From the NCBI RefSeq assembly GCF_001956315.1, contig NZ_MOLY01000037.1, positions 62,001 to 126,000 of the forward strand: 64,000 bases of DNA, written 5' to 3'. The notes under the pieces are model-generated. The model did no database searches and had not been told where the DNA came from. It saw nothing but the letters and a program-made list of their open reading frames with translations. The position numbers and the translations under genes were made by a program. Source of the DNA: Sphingomonas montana. Its GTDB lineage: Bacteria > Pseudomonadota > Alphaproteobacteria > Sphingomonadales > Sphingomonadaceae. This document shows positions 37,226 through 47,555 of this stretch, piece after piece (within the stretch, counting starts at the first letter, position 1; each line of letters starts with the position of its first letter).

Positions 37226-38359
37226 ATGACCACCCCCCGCCCCGCCCGAATTTTGCTCGTGTTCGGCACCCGGCCGGAAGCGATCAAGATGTTCCCCATC
37301 GTCCACGCGCTGAAAGCCAACCCACGCCTCGAAACGCTCGTCTGCGTCACGGCGCAGCATCGCGGCCTGCTCGATCAGGTCCTGTCGATCGGCAATGTCG
37401 TGCCCGATATCGACCTCGACATCATGGCGCCGAACCAGAGCCTCGACCAGCTCACCGCCCGCCTCCTGACCGAACTTGGCCGCGTTTATGACGAGATCCG
37501 CCCCGACCGCGTCGTGGTGCAAGGCGACACCGCCACCGCGATGGTCGGCGCACTCGCCGCCTACTACCGCAAGATTCCCGTCGGCCATGTCGAGGCGGGG
37601 CTCCGCTCCGGCGACATTTACCACCCCTGGCCGGAGGAGGTGAACCGCCGCATCGTCGCCACCATCGCCGACCTCCACTTCGCCCCGACCGACACCGCCG
37701 CCGCCGCGCTGATCGCCGAGCGGATCGACCCGAAGACCGTCCACATGACCGGAAATTCGGTTATCGACGCGCTCCACGCCACCCGCGCCCGCATCGCCGC
37801 CGAACCCGCGCTCGCCGCCGGCCTTGATGCACTGGCCGATCGGTTCTCGGGCAAGCGCATCATCGCCGTTACCACCCACCGCCGCGAAAATTTCGGCGGC
37901 GGCATGGACGCGATCGCCCGCGCGGTCGCGCGCATCGCGGATCGCCCCGACGTCGCGATCATCTTCCCCGTTCACCCGAACCCCGCCGTCCGCCGCGCGA
38001 TGGATCCGATCCTGGGCGCGCGCGACAATGTCGCGATGATCGACCCGCTCGATTATCCCCACTTCGTCCGGCTGCTCGGGATCGCCGATCTGGTCCTGAC
38101 CGACAGCGGTGGCGTGCAGGAGGAAGCGCCCGCGCTCGGCAAGCCCGTCCTCGTCATGCGCGAAACCACCGAGCGTCCCGAAGGGATCATCGCCGGCACC
38201 GCCCGGCTCGTCGGCACCGACGAGGACCGCATCGTCGCCGAAACGCTCCGCCTGCTGGACGACCCCTCCGCCCACGCCGCCATGGCACAGGCCCACAACC
38301 CGTTCGGGGATGGCCAAACCGCCCCCCGGATCGCAAGGATCATCGCCGATGCCGTCTGA
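37226..38359 (+). CDS. wecB: UDP-N-acetylglucosamine 2-epimerase (non-hydrolysing)
   Basis: A 377-residue GT-B-fold epimerase that converts UDP-GlcNAc to UDP-ManNAc. Conserved blocks are LLVFGTRPEAIKMFPIVHAL at the start, VGHVEAGLRSGD, VTTHRRENFG, and LTDSGGVQEEAPALGKPVLV. It supplies the substrate for wecC downstream and so feeds a surface polysaccharide; no glycosyltransferase cluster is adjacent. The ATG at 37226 matches the conserved start. Confidence 0.96.
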   Translation: MTTPRPARILLVFGTRPEAIKMFPIVHALKANPRLETLVCVTAQHRGLLDQVLSIGNVVPDIDLDIMAPNQSLDQLTARLLTELGRVYDEIRPDRVVVQGDTATAMVGALAAYYRKIPVGHVEAGLRSGDIYHPWPEEVNRRIVATIADLHFAPTDTAAAALIAERIDPKTVHMTGNSVIDALHATRARIAAEPALAAGLDALADRFSGKRIIAVTTHRRENFGGGMDAIARAVARIADRPDVAIIFPVHPNPAVRRAMDPILGARDNVAMIDPLDYPHFVRLLGIADLVLTDSGGVQEEAPALGKPVLVMRETTERPEGIIAGTARLVGTDEDRIVAETLRLLDDPSAHAAMAQAHNPFGDGQTAPRIARIIADAV

Positions 38360-39635
38360 TACGCCGCCCACCGTCTCCGTCATCGGCCTCGGCTATATCG
38401 GACTGCCCACCGCTGCGGTCGTCGCGCGCTCGGGCTGCCAGGTGCTCGGCATCGACGTCACGCCGCACGTCGTCGACACCGTCAATTCCGGCCACGTCCA
38501 TATCGAGGAACTCGATCTCGACGCGCTGGTCCAGGCCGTCGTCGCGCGTGGCACGCTGCGCGCCTCGCTCACGGTCGAGCCCGCCGACGTCTTCGTCATC
38601 GCCGTGCCTACGCCGTTCAAGGACGATCACGCCCCCGACACCCGCTTCGTACTCGATGCGGCTCGCACCATCGCGCCGGTGTTGAAGGTCGGCGACACGG
38701 TCATCCTCGAATCGACCTCCCCCGTCGGCACGACCGAGCAGTTGCGCGACCTGATCGCCGAACTGCGTCCCGACCTGCGCGTCCCCGGCCGCGGCGGCGA
38801 CGGCGTGGACCTGTCGATCGCATATTGCCCGGAACGCGTCCTGCCCGGCCGCATCCTGCACGAACTGGTCGTCAACGATCGCTGCATCGGCGGCATCACG
38901 CCGCGGTGCGCGCGCAAGGCGATGTCCTTCTACCGCCGCTTCGTCCGCGGCCAGTGCATCACCACCAGCGCCCGCGTCGCCGAAATGGTGAAGCTCACCG
39001 AAAACGCGTTCCGCGACGTAAACATCGCCTTCGCCAACGAACTGTCGATCGTGGCCGACACGATGCAACTCGACGTGTGGGAGGTCATCCGCCTCGCCAA
39101 CCTCCACCCGCGCGTCAACATCCTGTCGCCCGGCCCCGGCGTCGGCGGCCACTGCATCGCGGTCGACCCCTGGTTCATCGTCCATAGCGACCCGCAGAAC
39201 ACGCCGCTCATTCGTACCGCACGCGAGGTGAACGACCGCAAGTCCGATCACGTCGTCGAACGCGCCTCGGCCCTGCTCGCCGCGATGCCCGACGTGCCGG
39301 TCGCCTGCCTCGGCCTCGCGTTCAAGGCGAACATCGACGACTTCCGCGAAAGCCCCGCGGTCAAGGTCGCCGCCGCCCTCGCGCAACAGCACGGCGACCG
39401 CATCCGCGTCGTCGAACCGTATGCCAGCGCGCTCCCCGCCGTCTTCGACGGCACCGGCGCCGAATTGACCGACATCGACACCGCGATCGAAACCTGCCCG
39501 ATCTTCATCGTCCTCGTCGACCACGACATCTTCCGCTCCGTCCCCTTGAGCGAACGCGCCACCAAACTCGTCTACGACACCCGCGGCATCTGGCCCGACC
39601 AGCCGGTGACGATCGACGGCGGGGCGAGAGTGTAA
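38349..39635 (+). CDS. wecC: UDP-N-acetyl-D-mannosamine dehydrogenase
   Basis: A 428-residue UDP-sugar 6-dehydrogenase that makes UDP-ManNAcA. The N-terminal Rossmann region is VSVIGLGYIGLPTAAVVARS. The catalytic-Cys region reads SPGPGVGGHCIAVDPWF, and the C-terminal domain has LGLAFKANIDDFRESPA. Its start codon lies within wecB (11-bp overlap), so the two are translated together. The pair makes the ManNAcA donor for a capsule, O-antigen or enterobacterial-type polymer. Confidence 0.95.
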   Translation: MPSDTPPTVSVIGLGYIGLPTAAVVARSGCQVLGIDVTPHVVDTVNSGHVHIEELDLDALVQAVVARGTLRASLTVEPADVFVIAVPTPFKDDHAPDTRFVLDAARTIAPVLKVGDTVILESTSPVGTTEQLRDLIAELRPDLRVPGRGGDGVDLSIAYCPERVLPGRILHELVVNDRCIGGITPRCARKAMSFYRRFVRGQCITTSARVAEMVKLTENAFRDVNIAFANELSIVADTMQLDVWEVIRLANLHPRVNILSPGPGVGGHCIAVDPWFIVHSDPQNTPLIRTAREVNDRKSDHVVERASALLAAMPDVPVACLGLAFKANIDDFRESPAVKVAAALAQQHGDRIRVVEPYASALPAVFDGTGAELTDIDTAIETCPIFIVLVDHDIFRSVPLSERATKLVYDTRGIWPDQPVTIDGGARV

Positions 39636-39646
39636 GGTGCAACCGC

Positions 39647-39676
39647 CGCTCAGTACCCCGGCGGAGGCCGGGGCCC
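39647..39676. repeat. Family C repeat fragment
   Basis: CCGCTCAGTACCCCGGCGGA-GGCCGGGGCC is a half-copy of the family C hairpin. It sits directly after the wecC stop. Confidence 0.45.
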
Positions 39677-39694
39677 GGACACAACCCCTCCCCA

Positions 39695-39780
39695 CCGTCA
39701 TCCCGGACTTGATCCGGGATCCCGCTTCTATTCGAAACGTGCAGAAAAAACGCGACCCCGGATTAAGTCCAGAGAGACGA
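39695..39780. repeat. Paired-hairpin repeat, family B (copy 1)
   Basis: CCGTCATCCCGGACTTGATCC-GGGATCCCGCTTC faces ACCCCGGATTAAGTCCAGAG-AGACGA. The core CGGACTTGATCCG is shared with the copies at 60221 and 63064. It lies between the convergent wecC and alr genes. Confidence 0.65.
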
Positions 39781-39803
39781 GCAAGACAGTCAACAAACCA
39801 AAC

Positions 39804-40838
39804 TCAAACCCAGTCCCGCGCATATCGCCGCCCAAGCCCGGTCAACAACTCATACTGCGAAACCCCGGTCAGCGCAGACGCCGTCGGCAGGCGATATTCC
39901 AGACCGAGCCAATCCCCCTCGACCACGTCGCATCCGGTCACATCCACTGCGACCAGATCCATCGAGATCCGCCCGATCAACGGCCGAACCTCACCCTCGA
40001 CGACGGCGGTCCCGACCCCGGCAAACGCCCGCCGATACCCATCCGCATAACCGATGTTCAGCGTCGCCACCCGCATCGGCCCCGAGGCGATGAAGTCCGC
40101 TGCATAGCCCACAGCATCACCGGCCCCGACCGCACGAACCTGCAAGACCTCCGCCGACAACCCGACGACCGGCACCGGCTCGGCCCCCGGCCCCGGCTCT
40201 CCGCCGTAGAGCCCGATGCCCGGCCGCGTCAGATCGAACCGATATGCGGTCCCGAGACAGATCCCGGCCGAATTGGACAGGCTGTACCGCTTCGCCGCAA
40301 CGACGCCGCGCAACGCCGCGAACCGCTCCGCCTGCAGCGCGTTCAGTGGATGCTCCGGCGTATCGGCACAGGCCAGATGGCTCATCAGCGTCGCGATCCG
40401 CAATCCGTCGACGATTTCCGACCCGGCCTCCGCTGGCGAAAGCCCCAGCCGGTTCATCCCCGTATCGACCATCAAATCGCACGGCCGCCCGTCCGCCGCC
40501 GCCTTCCACTGCGCCACCATTCCGGGCGTGTTCAACACCGGCCGCACCCGTCCCGCCAGCGCGCGCGGCAGATCCGCTTCCCGCAATCCATGCAGCACCG
40601 ACAGCGACAGCCCGTCGTCCAGCGGACCCAGCGCCTCCGCCTCGTCCCAACTCGACACGAAAAAATCGCGACACCCCGCCGTCGCCAGCCGCGCGACCAC
40701 CTCACGCGCGCCCAGCCCGTAACCGTTCGCCTTCACCGCCGCCCCGCATGCGGCCGTCTCCGACCGCGCGGCGTACCACCGCCAGTTCGCGACCAGCGCG
40801 GCACCGTCGATCGTCAGGCGAAGGGGGGAGTCACTCAT
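39804..40838 (-). CDS. alr: Alanine racemase
   Basis: A 344-residue PLP enzyme making D-alanine for peptidoglycan. The Schiff-base Lys36 is in VKANGYGLGA, and the second-site Tyr is in NIGYADGYRRAFAGVG. The length is a little short of the usual ~370, without an obvious missing block. It is isolated between convergent wecC and the upstream gcvPB. Confidence 0.94.
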   Translation of the reverse strand: MSDSPLRLTIDGAALVANWRWYAARSETAACGAAVKANGYGLGAREVVARLATAGCRDFFVSSWDEAEALGPLDDGLSLSVLHGLREADLPRALAGRVRPVLNTPGMVAQWKAAADGRPCDLMVDTGMNRLGLSPAEAGSEIVDGLRIATLMSHLACADTPEHPLNALQAERFAALRGVVAAKRYSLSNSAGICLGTAYRFDLTRPGIGLYGGEPGPGAEPVPVVGLSAEVLQVRAVGAGDAVGYAADFIASGPMRVATLNIGYADGYRRAFAGVGTAVVEGEVRPLIGRISMDLVAVDVTGCDVVEGDWLGLEYRLPTASALTGVSQYELLTGLGRRYARDWV

Positions 40839-40886
40839 AAGGCCACGCTGTCTTCAAATCAGGACCGGGAACTCGTCCTCAACCCC

Positions 40887-42452
40887 CTACTCGGCCGCTT
40901 CCGCCACCACCTCAGGTTCCCGCCACACCAGCACCGGCTTCCGCGCAGCACCGGTCTCGTCCAGCCGTCGCCGCGGTGCGAACACCGGCGCCGCCTTCAG
41001 CACCGGATCGCCCGCCCGCGCGCGTTCCGCCACGGACCGCAGCGCGCCGACGAACTGGTCGATCGCCCGCCGGCTCTCGGTCTCGGTCGGCTCGACCAGC
41101 ATCGCGCCGTGTACCACCAGCGGGAAGTACATCGTCATCGGGTGGAACCCTTCGTCGATCAGCCCCTTGGCGACGTCCAACGTCGTGAACCCCTCGGCAA
41201 ACCCGTCGTCGGAGAACAGCGCCTCGTGCATGCACGGCCCCGTCCCCGCGAACGGCGCGTCGAGCACGTCCTCCAGCGACCGCAGGATATAGTTCGCGTT
41301 CAGCACCGCATCCTCGGACACCTGACGCAACCCGTCCGCCCCGTGGCTCAGGATGTACGCCAGCGCGCGGCTGAACATCCCCATCTGGCCGTGGAACGCC
41401 ACCATCCGGCCGAACGTGCCGGCATGATGCTCGCCCGCCGTCTCTTCCTCGACGAGGTGATAGTTCGCCCCGTCCTTCTCGACGAACGGCAGCGGCGCGA
41501 ACGGCGCGAGTGCGGCGGAAAACACCACCGGCCCCGACCCCGGACCACCGCCGCCATGCGGCGTGGAAAAGGTCTTGTGCAGGTTGATGTGCATCGCGTC
41601 GATGCCGAGGTCGCCCGGCCGCACGCGCCCGACGATGGCGTTGAAATTCGCCCCGTCGCAATATACCAGCCCGCCCGCGTCATGCACCGCGTCGGAAATC
41701 GCCGCCATGTCGCGCTCGAACAGTCCGCAGGTGTTGGGATTGGTGATCATCACCGCCGCCACGTCCGGCCCCAGCCGCGCCTTCAGCGCTTCCAGGTCGA
41801 CGCGCCCTTCGGCATCGGCCGGAATATTCTCGACCGCATAGCCGCAGAACGCCGCCGTGGCCGGGTTCGTCCCGTGCGCGCTCTCGGGCACCAGCACCAC
41901 CTGCCGCGCATCGCCGCGCGCCTCCAGCGCGGACCGGATCGCCAGCAGCCCGCACAGCTCGCCATGCGCGCCGGCCTTCGGGCTCATGGCCACCGCCGGC
42001 ATGCCGGTCAGCGTCTTCAGCCACTCGCCCAGTTCGTAGATCAGCGCGAACGCACCCTGGACGGTCTCGACCGGCTGCAACGGGTGAATGTCGGCAAAGC
42101 CCGGCAGCCGCGCCATCTTCTCGTTCAGCCGCGGGTTGTGCTTCATCGTGCACGATCCGAGCGGGAAGAACCCCAGGTCGATCCCGTAATTCTGCCGGCT
42201 CAGCCGCGTATAATGCCGTACCGCCTCCGGCTCCGACAGGCCGTACAGCCCGATCGGTGCCGCCCGCTCCAGCCCGCCCAGCCGCGACGCGACCTTCGGT
42301 GCCGGCGCGATATCGACGCCGGTCCGGTCGGTCCCACCGACCTCGAACAGCAACGCTTCTTCCAGCATCAGCGCCCGGTTGCCCGTGAACGTCTTGAATT
42401 CACCCTCGGTCCCACCGGTCTCCGGCCGGGTCACACGTCCTTCGCGGTTCAT
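40887..42452 (-). CDS. gcvPB: Glycine dehydrogenase (decarboxylating) subunit 2
   Basis: A 521-residue half of the P-protein. The PLP-binding Lys lies in [18 protein letters not shown] near residue 290, so this is the catalytic PLP subunit. Together with subunit 1 it decarboxylates glycine and passes the aminomethyl group to GcvH. Its ATG overlaps the gcvPA stop (ATGA). Confidence 0.97.
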   Translation of the reverse strand: MNREGRVTRPETGGTEGEFKTFTGNRALMLEEALLFEVGGTDRTGVDIAPAPKVASRLGGLERAAPIGLYGLSEPEAVRHYTRLSRQNYGIDLGFFPLGSCTMKHNPRLNEKMARLPGFADIHPLQPVETVQGAFALIYELGEWLKTLTGMPAVAMSPKAGAHGELCGLLAIRSALEARGDARQVVLVPESAHGTNPATAAFCGYAVENIPADAEGRVDLEALKARLGPDVAAVMITNPNTCGLFERDMAAISDAVHDAGGLVYCDGANFNAIVGRVRPGDLGIDAMHINLHKTFSTPHGGGGPGSGPVVFSAALAPFAPLPFVEKDGANYHLVEEETAGEHHAGTFGRMVAFHGQMGMFSRALAYILSHGADGLRQVSEDAVLNANYILRSLEDVLDAPFAGTGPCMHEALFSDDGFAEGFTTLDVAKGLIDEGFHPMTMYFPLVVHGAMLVEPTETESRRAIDQFVGALRSVAERARAGDPVLKAAPVFAPRRRLDETGAARKPVLVWREPEVVAEAAE

Positions 42453-43816
42453 CGCAGGGCCTCCTCAAGCGCATCGGCAAGTTCGGTCACGTCGTCCTCG
42501 TCCACCGTCTCGGTCACCGCCACGACCAGCCCGTTGGCCAGTGCATCGACGCCCGGATACAGCCGCCCGAGCGACACGCCGCCCAGGATCCCGTCATCGG
42601 CCAGCGCCCGGATCACCGGCCGCGCTTCCTTGGACAGCTTCAGCGTGAATTCGTTGAAGAACGGCCCGCTGATCAGCTCCACGCCCGGCACCTTCGCCAG
42701 CCGATCCGCCGCCTGCACCGCATTGGCGTGGTTCAGCGCCGCCAGATCGCGCAGGCCCCGCTCGCCGAGCAGGCTCATGTGGATCGTGAACGCCAGCGCG
42801 CAAAGCCCCGAGTTCGTGCAGATGTTCGAGGTCGCCTTCTCGCGGCGGATATGCTGCTCGCGCGTCGACAGCGTCAGCACGAACCCGCGCTTGCCGTCCG
42901 CATCGACCGTCTCGCCGGCCAACCGCCCCGGCATCTGCCGCACATATTTGTCGCGCGTCGCGAACAGCCCGACATAAGGCCCGCCGAAGTTCAGCCCGAC
43001 GCCGATCGACTGGCCCTCGCCCACCACGATGTCCGCACCCATCTCGCCCGGCGACCGGATCGCGCCCAGCGCCACCGGCTCGGTGACCACCGCGATCAGC
43101 AGCGCACCCTTCGCATGGCACCGCGCCGCGAGTTCGGACAGGTCGGCGACATGACCCAGGATGTTCGGGTTCTGCACGACGACGCAGCTGACATCGCCGT
43201 CCACCGCCGCGAGCAACCGCGCCATGTCGTCGCCCGGCGCACCGTCGGTCAGTTCCGGCACGGCGGTATCGAGCACATCGCCCGTGAACCGCGCCATCGT
43301 GGTGCACACCGACACATAATGCGGGTGCAGCCCGGCGGACAGCACCGCGCGCCCACGCCGCGTGATCCGCCGCGCCATGACGATCGCTTCCCAGCACGCG
43401 GTCGACCCGTCATACATCGACGCGTTGGCGACGTCGCAGCCATAGAGCCGCGCGACCTGCGTCTGGAATTCGAATAGCGCCTGCACGGTTCCTTGCGCGA
43501 TTTCAGGCTGATACGGCGTATAGCTGGTCAGGAACTCACCACGCTGAATCAGGTGATCGACGCTTGCCGGCACATGATGGCGATACGCGCCGCACCCCAG
43601 GAAGAACGGCGCATCGCCCGCCGCCAGGTTCCGCCCCGCCATCCGCGACAGCTTGCGTTCGACCGCCAGCTCCGACGCATGCATCGGCAACCCTTCGATC
43701 GGCCCATCGAGCCGCGCATGTTCGGGCACGTCGACGAACAGGTCGTCGATCGTCTGCGCCCCCACGACGGCAAGCATGTCCGCCCGGTCGGCATCGGTCA
43801 GCGGTAGGTAACGCAT
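42449..43816 (-). CDS. gcvPA: Glycine dehydrogenase (decarboxylating) subunit 1
   Basis: A 455-residue first half of the split P-protein. It contains [20 protein letters not shown] and [20 protein letters not shown], the hallmark blocks of subunit 1. It lacks the PLP Lys, which is in gcvPB. It follows gcvH by about 130 bp that contain a long inverted repeat. Confidence 0.97.
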   Translation of the reverse strand: MRYLPLTDADRADMLAVVGAQTIDDLFVDVPEHARLDGPIEGLPMHASELAVERKLSRMAGRNLAAGDAPFFLGCGAYRHHVPASVDHLIQRGEFLTSYTPYQPEIAQGTVQALFEFQTQVARLYGCDVANASMYDGSTACWEAIVMARRITRRGRAVLSAGLHPHYVSVCTTMARFTGDVLDTAVPELTDGAPGDDMARLLAAVDGDVSCVVVQNPNILGHVADLSELAARCHAKGALLIAVVTEPVALGAIRSPGEMGADIVVGEGQSIGVGLNFGGPYVGLFATRDKYVRQMPGRLAGETVDADGKRGFVLTLSTREQHIRREKATSNICTNSGLCALAFTIHMSLLGERGLRDLAALNHANAVQAADRLAKVPGVELISGPFFNEFTLKLSKEARPVIRALADDGILGGVSLGRLYPGVDALANGLVVAVTETVDEDDVTELADALEEALR

Positions 43817-43856
43817 GAGGTCAGTTTCCCATGTTGGGGAGGGTCACACCCCACCC

Positions 43857-43916
43857 CGTTCGGTTCGAGCCTGTCGAGAACTCAGCGCAGGGTTCTCGAC
43901 AGGCTCGAACCGAACG
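43857..43916. repeat. Perfect 25-bp inverted repeat (family E) inside the gcv operon
   Basis: The left arm at 43857-43881 (CGTTCGGTTCGAGCCTGTCG plus AGAAC) is the exact reverse complement of 43892-43916, with a 10-bp centre. In the gcv transcript it would fold into a 25-bp hairpin between gcvH and gcvPA. Single copies of the arm occur near 8757 and at 9113. Confidence 0.85.
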
Positions 43917-43943
43917 ATGCTGGGCAACAAAGCCCGGGCGAAA

Positions 43944-44324
43944 TCAAAGCCCTTCGCAATAAACCTTATACGAGTCGGCATCCATCAGGCCATCCAGTTG
44001 GCCGGCATCGGACAATTTGACCTTGAAGAACCAGCCGTCCGTTTCCGGCGCGGTGTTGACCAGCGACGGGTCCGCTTCCAGCGCGGCATTGGCTTCGACG
44101 ACCTCGCCCGAAACCGGAGCATAGACGTCTGATGCCGCCTTCACGGACTCTACGACCGCCGCCTCTTTGCCCTTGTCGACCGTCGTGCCGGCCGGCGGCA
44201 CTTCGACGAACACGACGTCGCCAAGCTGCGCCTGCGCATAGTCGGTGATCCCGACCGTCGCGGTGGAGTCCTCCGCGCCGTCGATGCTGATCCATTCATG
44301 GTCACGGGTGAAATAGAATGCCAT
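43944..44324 (-). CDS. gcvH: Glycine cleavage system H protein
   Basis: A 126-residue lipoyl carrier. The lipoylated residue is Lys62 in the [19 protein letters not shown] block. The start at 44324 ([11 protein letters not shown]) fits the conserved N-terminus; an upstream frame reaches into the gcvT 3' end. It shuttles the aminomethyl group between P, T and L proteins. It follows gcvT by 4 bp. Confidence 0.96.
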   Translation of the reverse strand: MAFYFTRDHEWISIDGAEDSTATVGITDYAQAQLGDVVFVEVPPAGTTVDKGKEAAVVESVKAASDVYAPVSGEVVEANAALEADPSLVNTAPETDGWFFKVKLSDAGQLDGLMDADSYKVYCEGL

Positions 44325-44328
44325 CGGT

Positions 44329-45465
44329 TCAGGCTCCCTTGCGGACATATTGATGGGGTACGAACGGCATCGCCGTCACTTCCGCGGCAAAACGCTTGCC
44401 GCGCTGTTCGATGTCGATCTTCGATCCCGGATTGGCCAGCACCGCGGGTACATAGGCCATCGCTATCGAACGCTGCAGCGAAGGCGAGAAGCCGCCGCTC
44501 GTCACGCGCCCTTCGACGCCGTCGATCGCTTCCAGCACGCGCGCGCCTTCGCGCACCGGCTGCCGCCCCTCGACGAACAGCCCGACGCGCTTGAATACCG
44601 GCCCCGCCGCACGCTCCGCCAGGATCGGCTCGGCCCCCAGGAACCCGCCCTCCTCGCGCCGCCGCTTGGACAGCGCGAAGCCCAGGTCGGCGGTCACCGG
44701 CGACGTCTCGGGATCGAGGTCATGCCCGTACAGCGGCAATCCGGCCTCCAGACGCAGCGAGTCGCGCGCGCCCAGCCCGATCGGCTTCACCTCCGGCTCC
44801 GCACACAGCCGCTCGGCAAACGCCTCGGCCGCCTCGGCGGGCAGCGAGATTTCGCACCCGTCCTCACCCGTATACCCCGACCGGCTGATCCACAGCGGCA
44901 CGCCGTCCCAGTCGAACGCCCCCGCCGTCATGAACACGAGGCGCTCGACCCCCGGCACGATCCGCGCCAGCGCCTCGACCGCCTTCGGTCCCTGCACCGC
45001 GAGCAGCGCCTGCTCGTCCATATGGTTCAGCGTGATCTCGTCCTCGAGATTGTCGAGGATATGCGCGATGTCGTCATACTTCGTGGCGCCGTTCACGACC
45101 ATATAATAGCCGTCCGCGCGCCGCGTCAGCATCAGATCGTCCAGAATGCCGCCCGTCTCGTTCAGCAGCAGCGAATAGCGCATCCGCCCCTCGCCCAGCG
45201 ACGCGACATCGGCCGGCAGCATCTTCTCCAGCGCCTCGACCACGCCGTCGCCGGACAGCAGCAGCTGCCCCATATGACTGACGTCGAACAGCCCGGCCGA
45301 CGTCCGTGTCCACAGATGCTCAGCCATGATGCCGTCGTACTGGATCGGCATGTGATAGCCCGCAAACGCCACCATCCGCGCGCCACGCGCCCGATGCCAG
45401 GCGTCGAGCGGCAGCGTGCCGGTTTCGATATCGTCCATTTCAGGATCGGTTACGGGGTCGCTCAT
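44329..45465 (-). CDS. gcvT: Aminomethyltransferase (glycine cleavage T protein)
   Basis: A 378-residue folate-dependent enzyme that takes the aminomethyl group from GcvH and yields 5,10-methylene-THF and ammonia. The N-terminal [20 protein letters not shown] and the [15 protein letters not shown] block are diagnostic. The ATG at 45465 has AGGAG about 8 nt upstream. It is the first gene after the tandem glycine riboswitch. The order gcvT-H-PA-PB fits one glycine-induced operon. Confidence 0.97.
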   Translation of the reverse strand: MSDPVTDPEMDDIETGTLPLDAWHRARGARMVAFAGYHMPIQYDGIMAEHLWTRTSAGLFDVSHMGQLLLSGDGVVEALEKMLPADVASLGEGRMRYSLLLNETGGILDDLMLTRRADGYYMVVNGATKYDDIAHILDNLEDEITLNHMDEQALLAVQGPKAVEALARIVPGVERLVFMTAGAFDWDGVPLWISRSGYTGEDGCEISLPAEAAEAFAERLCAEPEVKPIGLGARDSLRLEAGLPLYGHDLDPETSPVTADLGFALSKRRREEGGFLGAEPILAERAAGPVFKRVGLFVEGRQPVREGARVLEAIDGVEGRVTSGGFSPSLQRSIAMAYVPAVLANPGSKIDIEQRGKRFAAEVTAMPFVPHQYVRKGA

Positions 45466-45525
45466 ACAAAGGCTCCTGGCAGGACGACGACGCGCGGCGG
45501 GCATCGCTGCCCACACCCGTCGCCC

Positions 45526-45719
45526 CCTCTGTCACGGAACCTGAGAGCTTTCGTCACGACCGCCAGGCGGCCAGGACTTACCCCTTCGGCGGCCCCCGTC
45601 AGGGGACTCTTTCCAGAGTGCTGAAGATGTGTCCGCGCGGTCCCGTATGCCTGAGAGATTCCGGGGCGGTTGCTCCTTCGGCGGCGGCCCGGTTTCCCGA
45701 CCCGCACTCTCCCGCGCGG
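45526..45719 (-). promoter_or_regulatory. Tandem glycine riboswitch upstream of gcvT
   Basis: Read on the minus strand, aptamer 1 (about 45719-45632) has GGGAGAGTG, then CCGCCGAAGGAGCAACCGCC and CTCTCAGGCATACGGGAC. Aptamer 2 (about 45618-45526) has CTCTGGAAAGAGTC, then GCCGCCGAAGGGGTAAGTCC and CTCTCAGGTTCCGTGACAGA. Both show the two conserved glycine-aptamer blocks. It lies about 60 nt before the gcvT start, the classic glycine-sensing arrangement. Confidence 0.93.
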
Positions 45720-45851
45720 CCACCCGGAGTCGCCCCCGGCCAGCCCCGTCGGATTGGCCCGGCTTAGGGGTCGCTGTCAACGATCATGAAGCGGCTCCGA
45801 CGATCATCAAGCGGCTTGCCGACTCACCGCCCGCGCCGCAAAGACACCCGG

Positions 45852-47333
45852 ATGACCGTTACCATCGACATGGGCACCGGTGCCGGCGGCGCCCCGGCGC
45901 TGATGGAGCTGGAGGAACTGCTCGCCACCCGCCTGCTGGTGCAGGGGAACAGCGGCTCGGGCAAATCGCACCTCCTCCGCCGCCTGCTCGAAGGCGCCGC
46001 CCCCTGGGTCCAGCAGATCGTCGTCGATCCGGAGAGCGATTTCGTCACGCTGTCCGACCGCTACGGCCATTCGGTGGTCGAGGGTGCGGACTATAGCGAG
46101 GCCGAAATCCGCCGCATCGCCGCGCGCATCCGCGAACACCGCGTCTCCGCCGTCTTGAGCCTCGAAGGGCTCGATGCCGAGGCCCAGATGCGCTGCGCCG
46201 CCGCGTTCCTGATGGCGCTGTTCGATGCGCCGCGCGAGCATTGGTACCCCGCGCTGGTGGTGGTCGACGAGGCGCAGCTCTTCGCCCCCGCGGTCGCCGG
46301 CGAGGTCGCCGACGACGCCCGCCGCGCCTCGCTCGGTGCGATGACCAACCTGATGTGCCGCGGCCGTAAGCGTGGCCTGGCCGGCGTCATCGCGACGCAG
46401 CGCCTGGCGAAGCTTGCCAAGAACGTCGCGGCCGAGGCGTCGAATTTCCTCATGGGCCGCACCTTCCTCGACATCGACATGGCGCGCGCCGCCGATCTGC
46501 TCGGCATGGAACGCCGCCAGGCCGAACAGATCCGCGACCTCGAACGCGGGCAGTTCCTGGCGCTTGGCCCCGCGCTCTGCCGCCGCCCGCTGTCGATCCG
46601 CATCGGGCCGGTCGAAACCTCCGCCCGCACCTCCAGCCCCAAGCTGCTCGACATGCCAGCCGCCCCCACCGGCGAAGATGCGCAGATGCTGCTGTTCGCC
46701 GCCGCCCCGGTCGAACCGCGTGCCGCCCCGCCGATACCGCCGTCGCCGCCGCCGGCCTCTGCGGACGACCTGATCCGCGAGATCGCCCGCCCGCTGCCAA
46801 TGTCCTCGCTGCTGGACAAACCCCAAGTCAGCGCCACCGAGCGCGAACGGATCATCGCTACCGTGCTGGGCGAGATCGTCGCCGAACCGGACAGCGCCTA
46901 CCGCTCGCCGGCCGTGCTGTTCCAGGATTTCGGCGTCCGCTGCCGGATGCACGGCCTCGCCGACACCGGGCACGACCTCGCCCGCTTCCGCAGCCGCCTG
47001 TCGATGGCGCGCGCCGGCCTGACCGGCGGCCTCGCCGACGATGCGCGCTTCGCCCCCGCCGCCGAAATCGCCCGCGGGTTGGAAGAAGGGATGCAGGGCA
47101 TCTACCTGCTCCTCGCCCGCGCTGCGCTCGACGGCGCGCCCTGCCCCGACGATGCGGAAATCGCCGCGGTCTACGGCACCCACTCGCTCGGCCGCGTCCG
47201 TCGCCTGCTCGCCTATCTCCAGACACAGGGGCTGCTTGCGATCCATACCGACATGCGCGGCGACCGCCGCATCGGCCTCCCCGCGCTCGGCTGGATCACC
47301 GCCGCCGCCGCACCCACCGCAACACCGGAGTAG
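45852..47333 (+). CDS. HerA-like ATPase (DUF87/DUF853-type)
   Basis: A 493-residue P-loop ATPase. Walker A GNSGSGKS is at residues 32-39 and Walker B LVVVDEAQ near 137, with a further GVIATQRLAKLAKNVAAEAS arginine/sensor-like block, as in HerA/FtsK-type DNA-pumping ATPases. A Pro-rich linker (PIPPSPPPAS) and a C-terminal helical region follow. No nuclease partner is adjacent. The ATG at 45852 begins the conserved fold; upstream residues overlap the riboswitch flank. Function is unknown beyond ATP hydrolysis. Confidence 0.8.
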   Translation: MTVTIDMGTGAGGAPALMELEELLATRLLVQGNSGSGKSHLLRRLLEGAAPWVQQIVVDPESDFVTLSDRYGHSVVEGADYSEAEIRRIAARIREHRVSAVLSLEGLDAEAQMRCAAAFLMALFDAPREHWYPALVVVDEAQLFAPAVAGEVADDARRASLGAMTNLMCRGRKRGLAGVIATQRLAKLAKNVAAEASNFLMGRTFLDIDMARAADLLGMERRQAEQIRDLERGQFLALGPALCRRPLSIRIGPVETSARTSSPKLLDMPAAPTGEDAQMLLFAAAPVEPRAAPPIPPSPPPASADDLIREIARPLPMSSLLDKPQVSATERERIIATVLGEIVAEPDSAYRSPAVLFQDFGVRCRMHGLADTGHDLARFRSRLSMARAGLTGGLADDARFAPAAEIARGLEEGMQGIYLLLARAALDGAPCPDDAEIAAVYGTHSLGRVRRLLAYLQTQGLLAIHTDMRGDRRIGLPALGWITAAAAPTATPE

Positions 47334-47339
47334 TGGGCC

Positions 47340-47375
47340 GAGCCATACCCCGGCGCAGGCTGGAGCCCAGGTGAA
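47340..47375. repeat. Family C repeat fragment
   Basis: CCATACCCCGGCGCAGGCTG-GAGCCCAGGTGAAAC matches the family C arm and the AGGTGAAAC seen at 62113. It lies just after the ATPase stop. Confidence 0.45.
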
Positions 47376-47423
47376 ACACCGCCGCAAACCTGCAGTGGAA
47401 AAGTAGAAAACCCAGCCCCTCCA

Positions 47424-47453
47424 ACGTCATCTCAGCGGACGCTGGAATGACGA
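47424..47453. repeat. Family A half-repeat
   Basis: ACGTCATCTCAGCGGACGCT-GGAATGACGA is one hairpin half of the family A composite, without its mirror partner. Confidence 0.5.
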
Positions 47454-47555
47454 CCGAGGTAACCACTCCGTTCAAACCGTCCAGCGCGCCGACCCCTTTA
47501 CGCAAACGTAAAGCATCGCTTGCCTCCCGCGCGCGTTCCGATATCGTCCGTCTCC

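Noticed and set aside
39636-39803. Insertion sequence remnant between wecC and alr
   Set aside because: Only family B and C palindromes are found; no transposase fragment or target duplication is seen.
43857-43916. Repeat as a tRNA gene because of GGTTCGAG
   Set aside because: There is no acceptor or anticodon arm; it is a plain inverted repeat.
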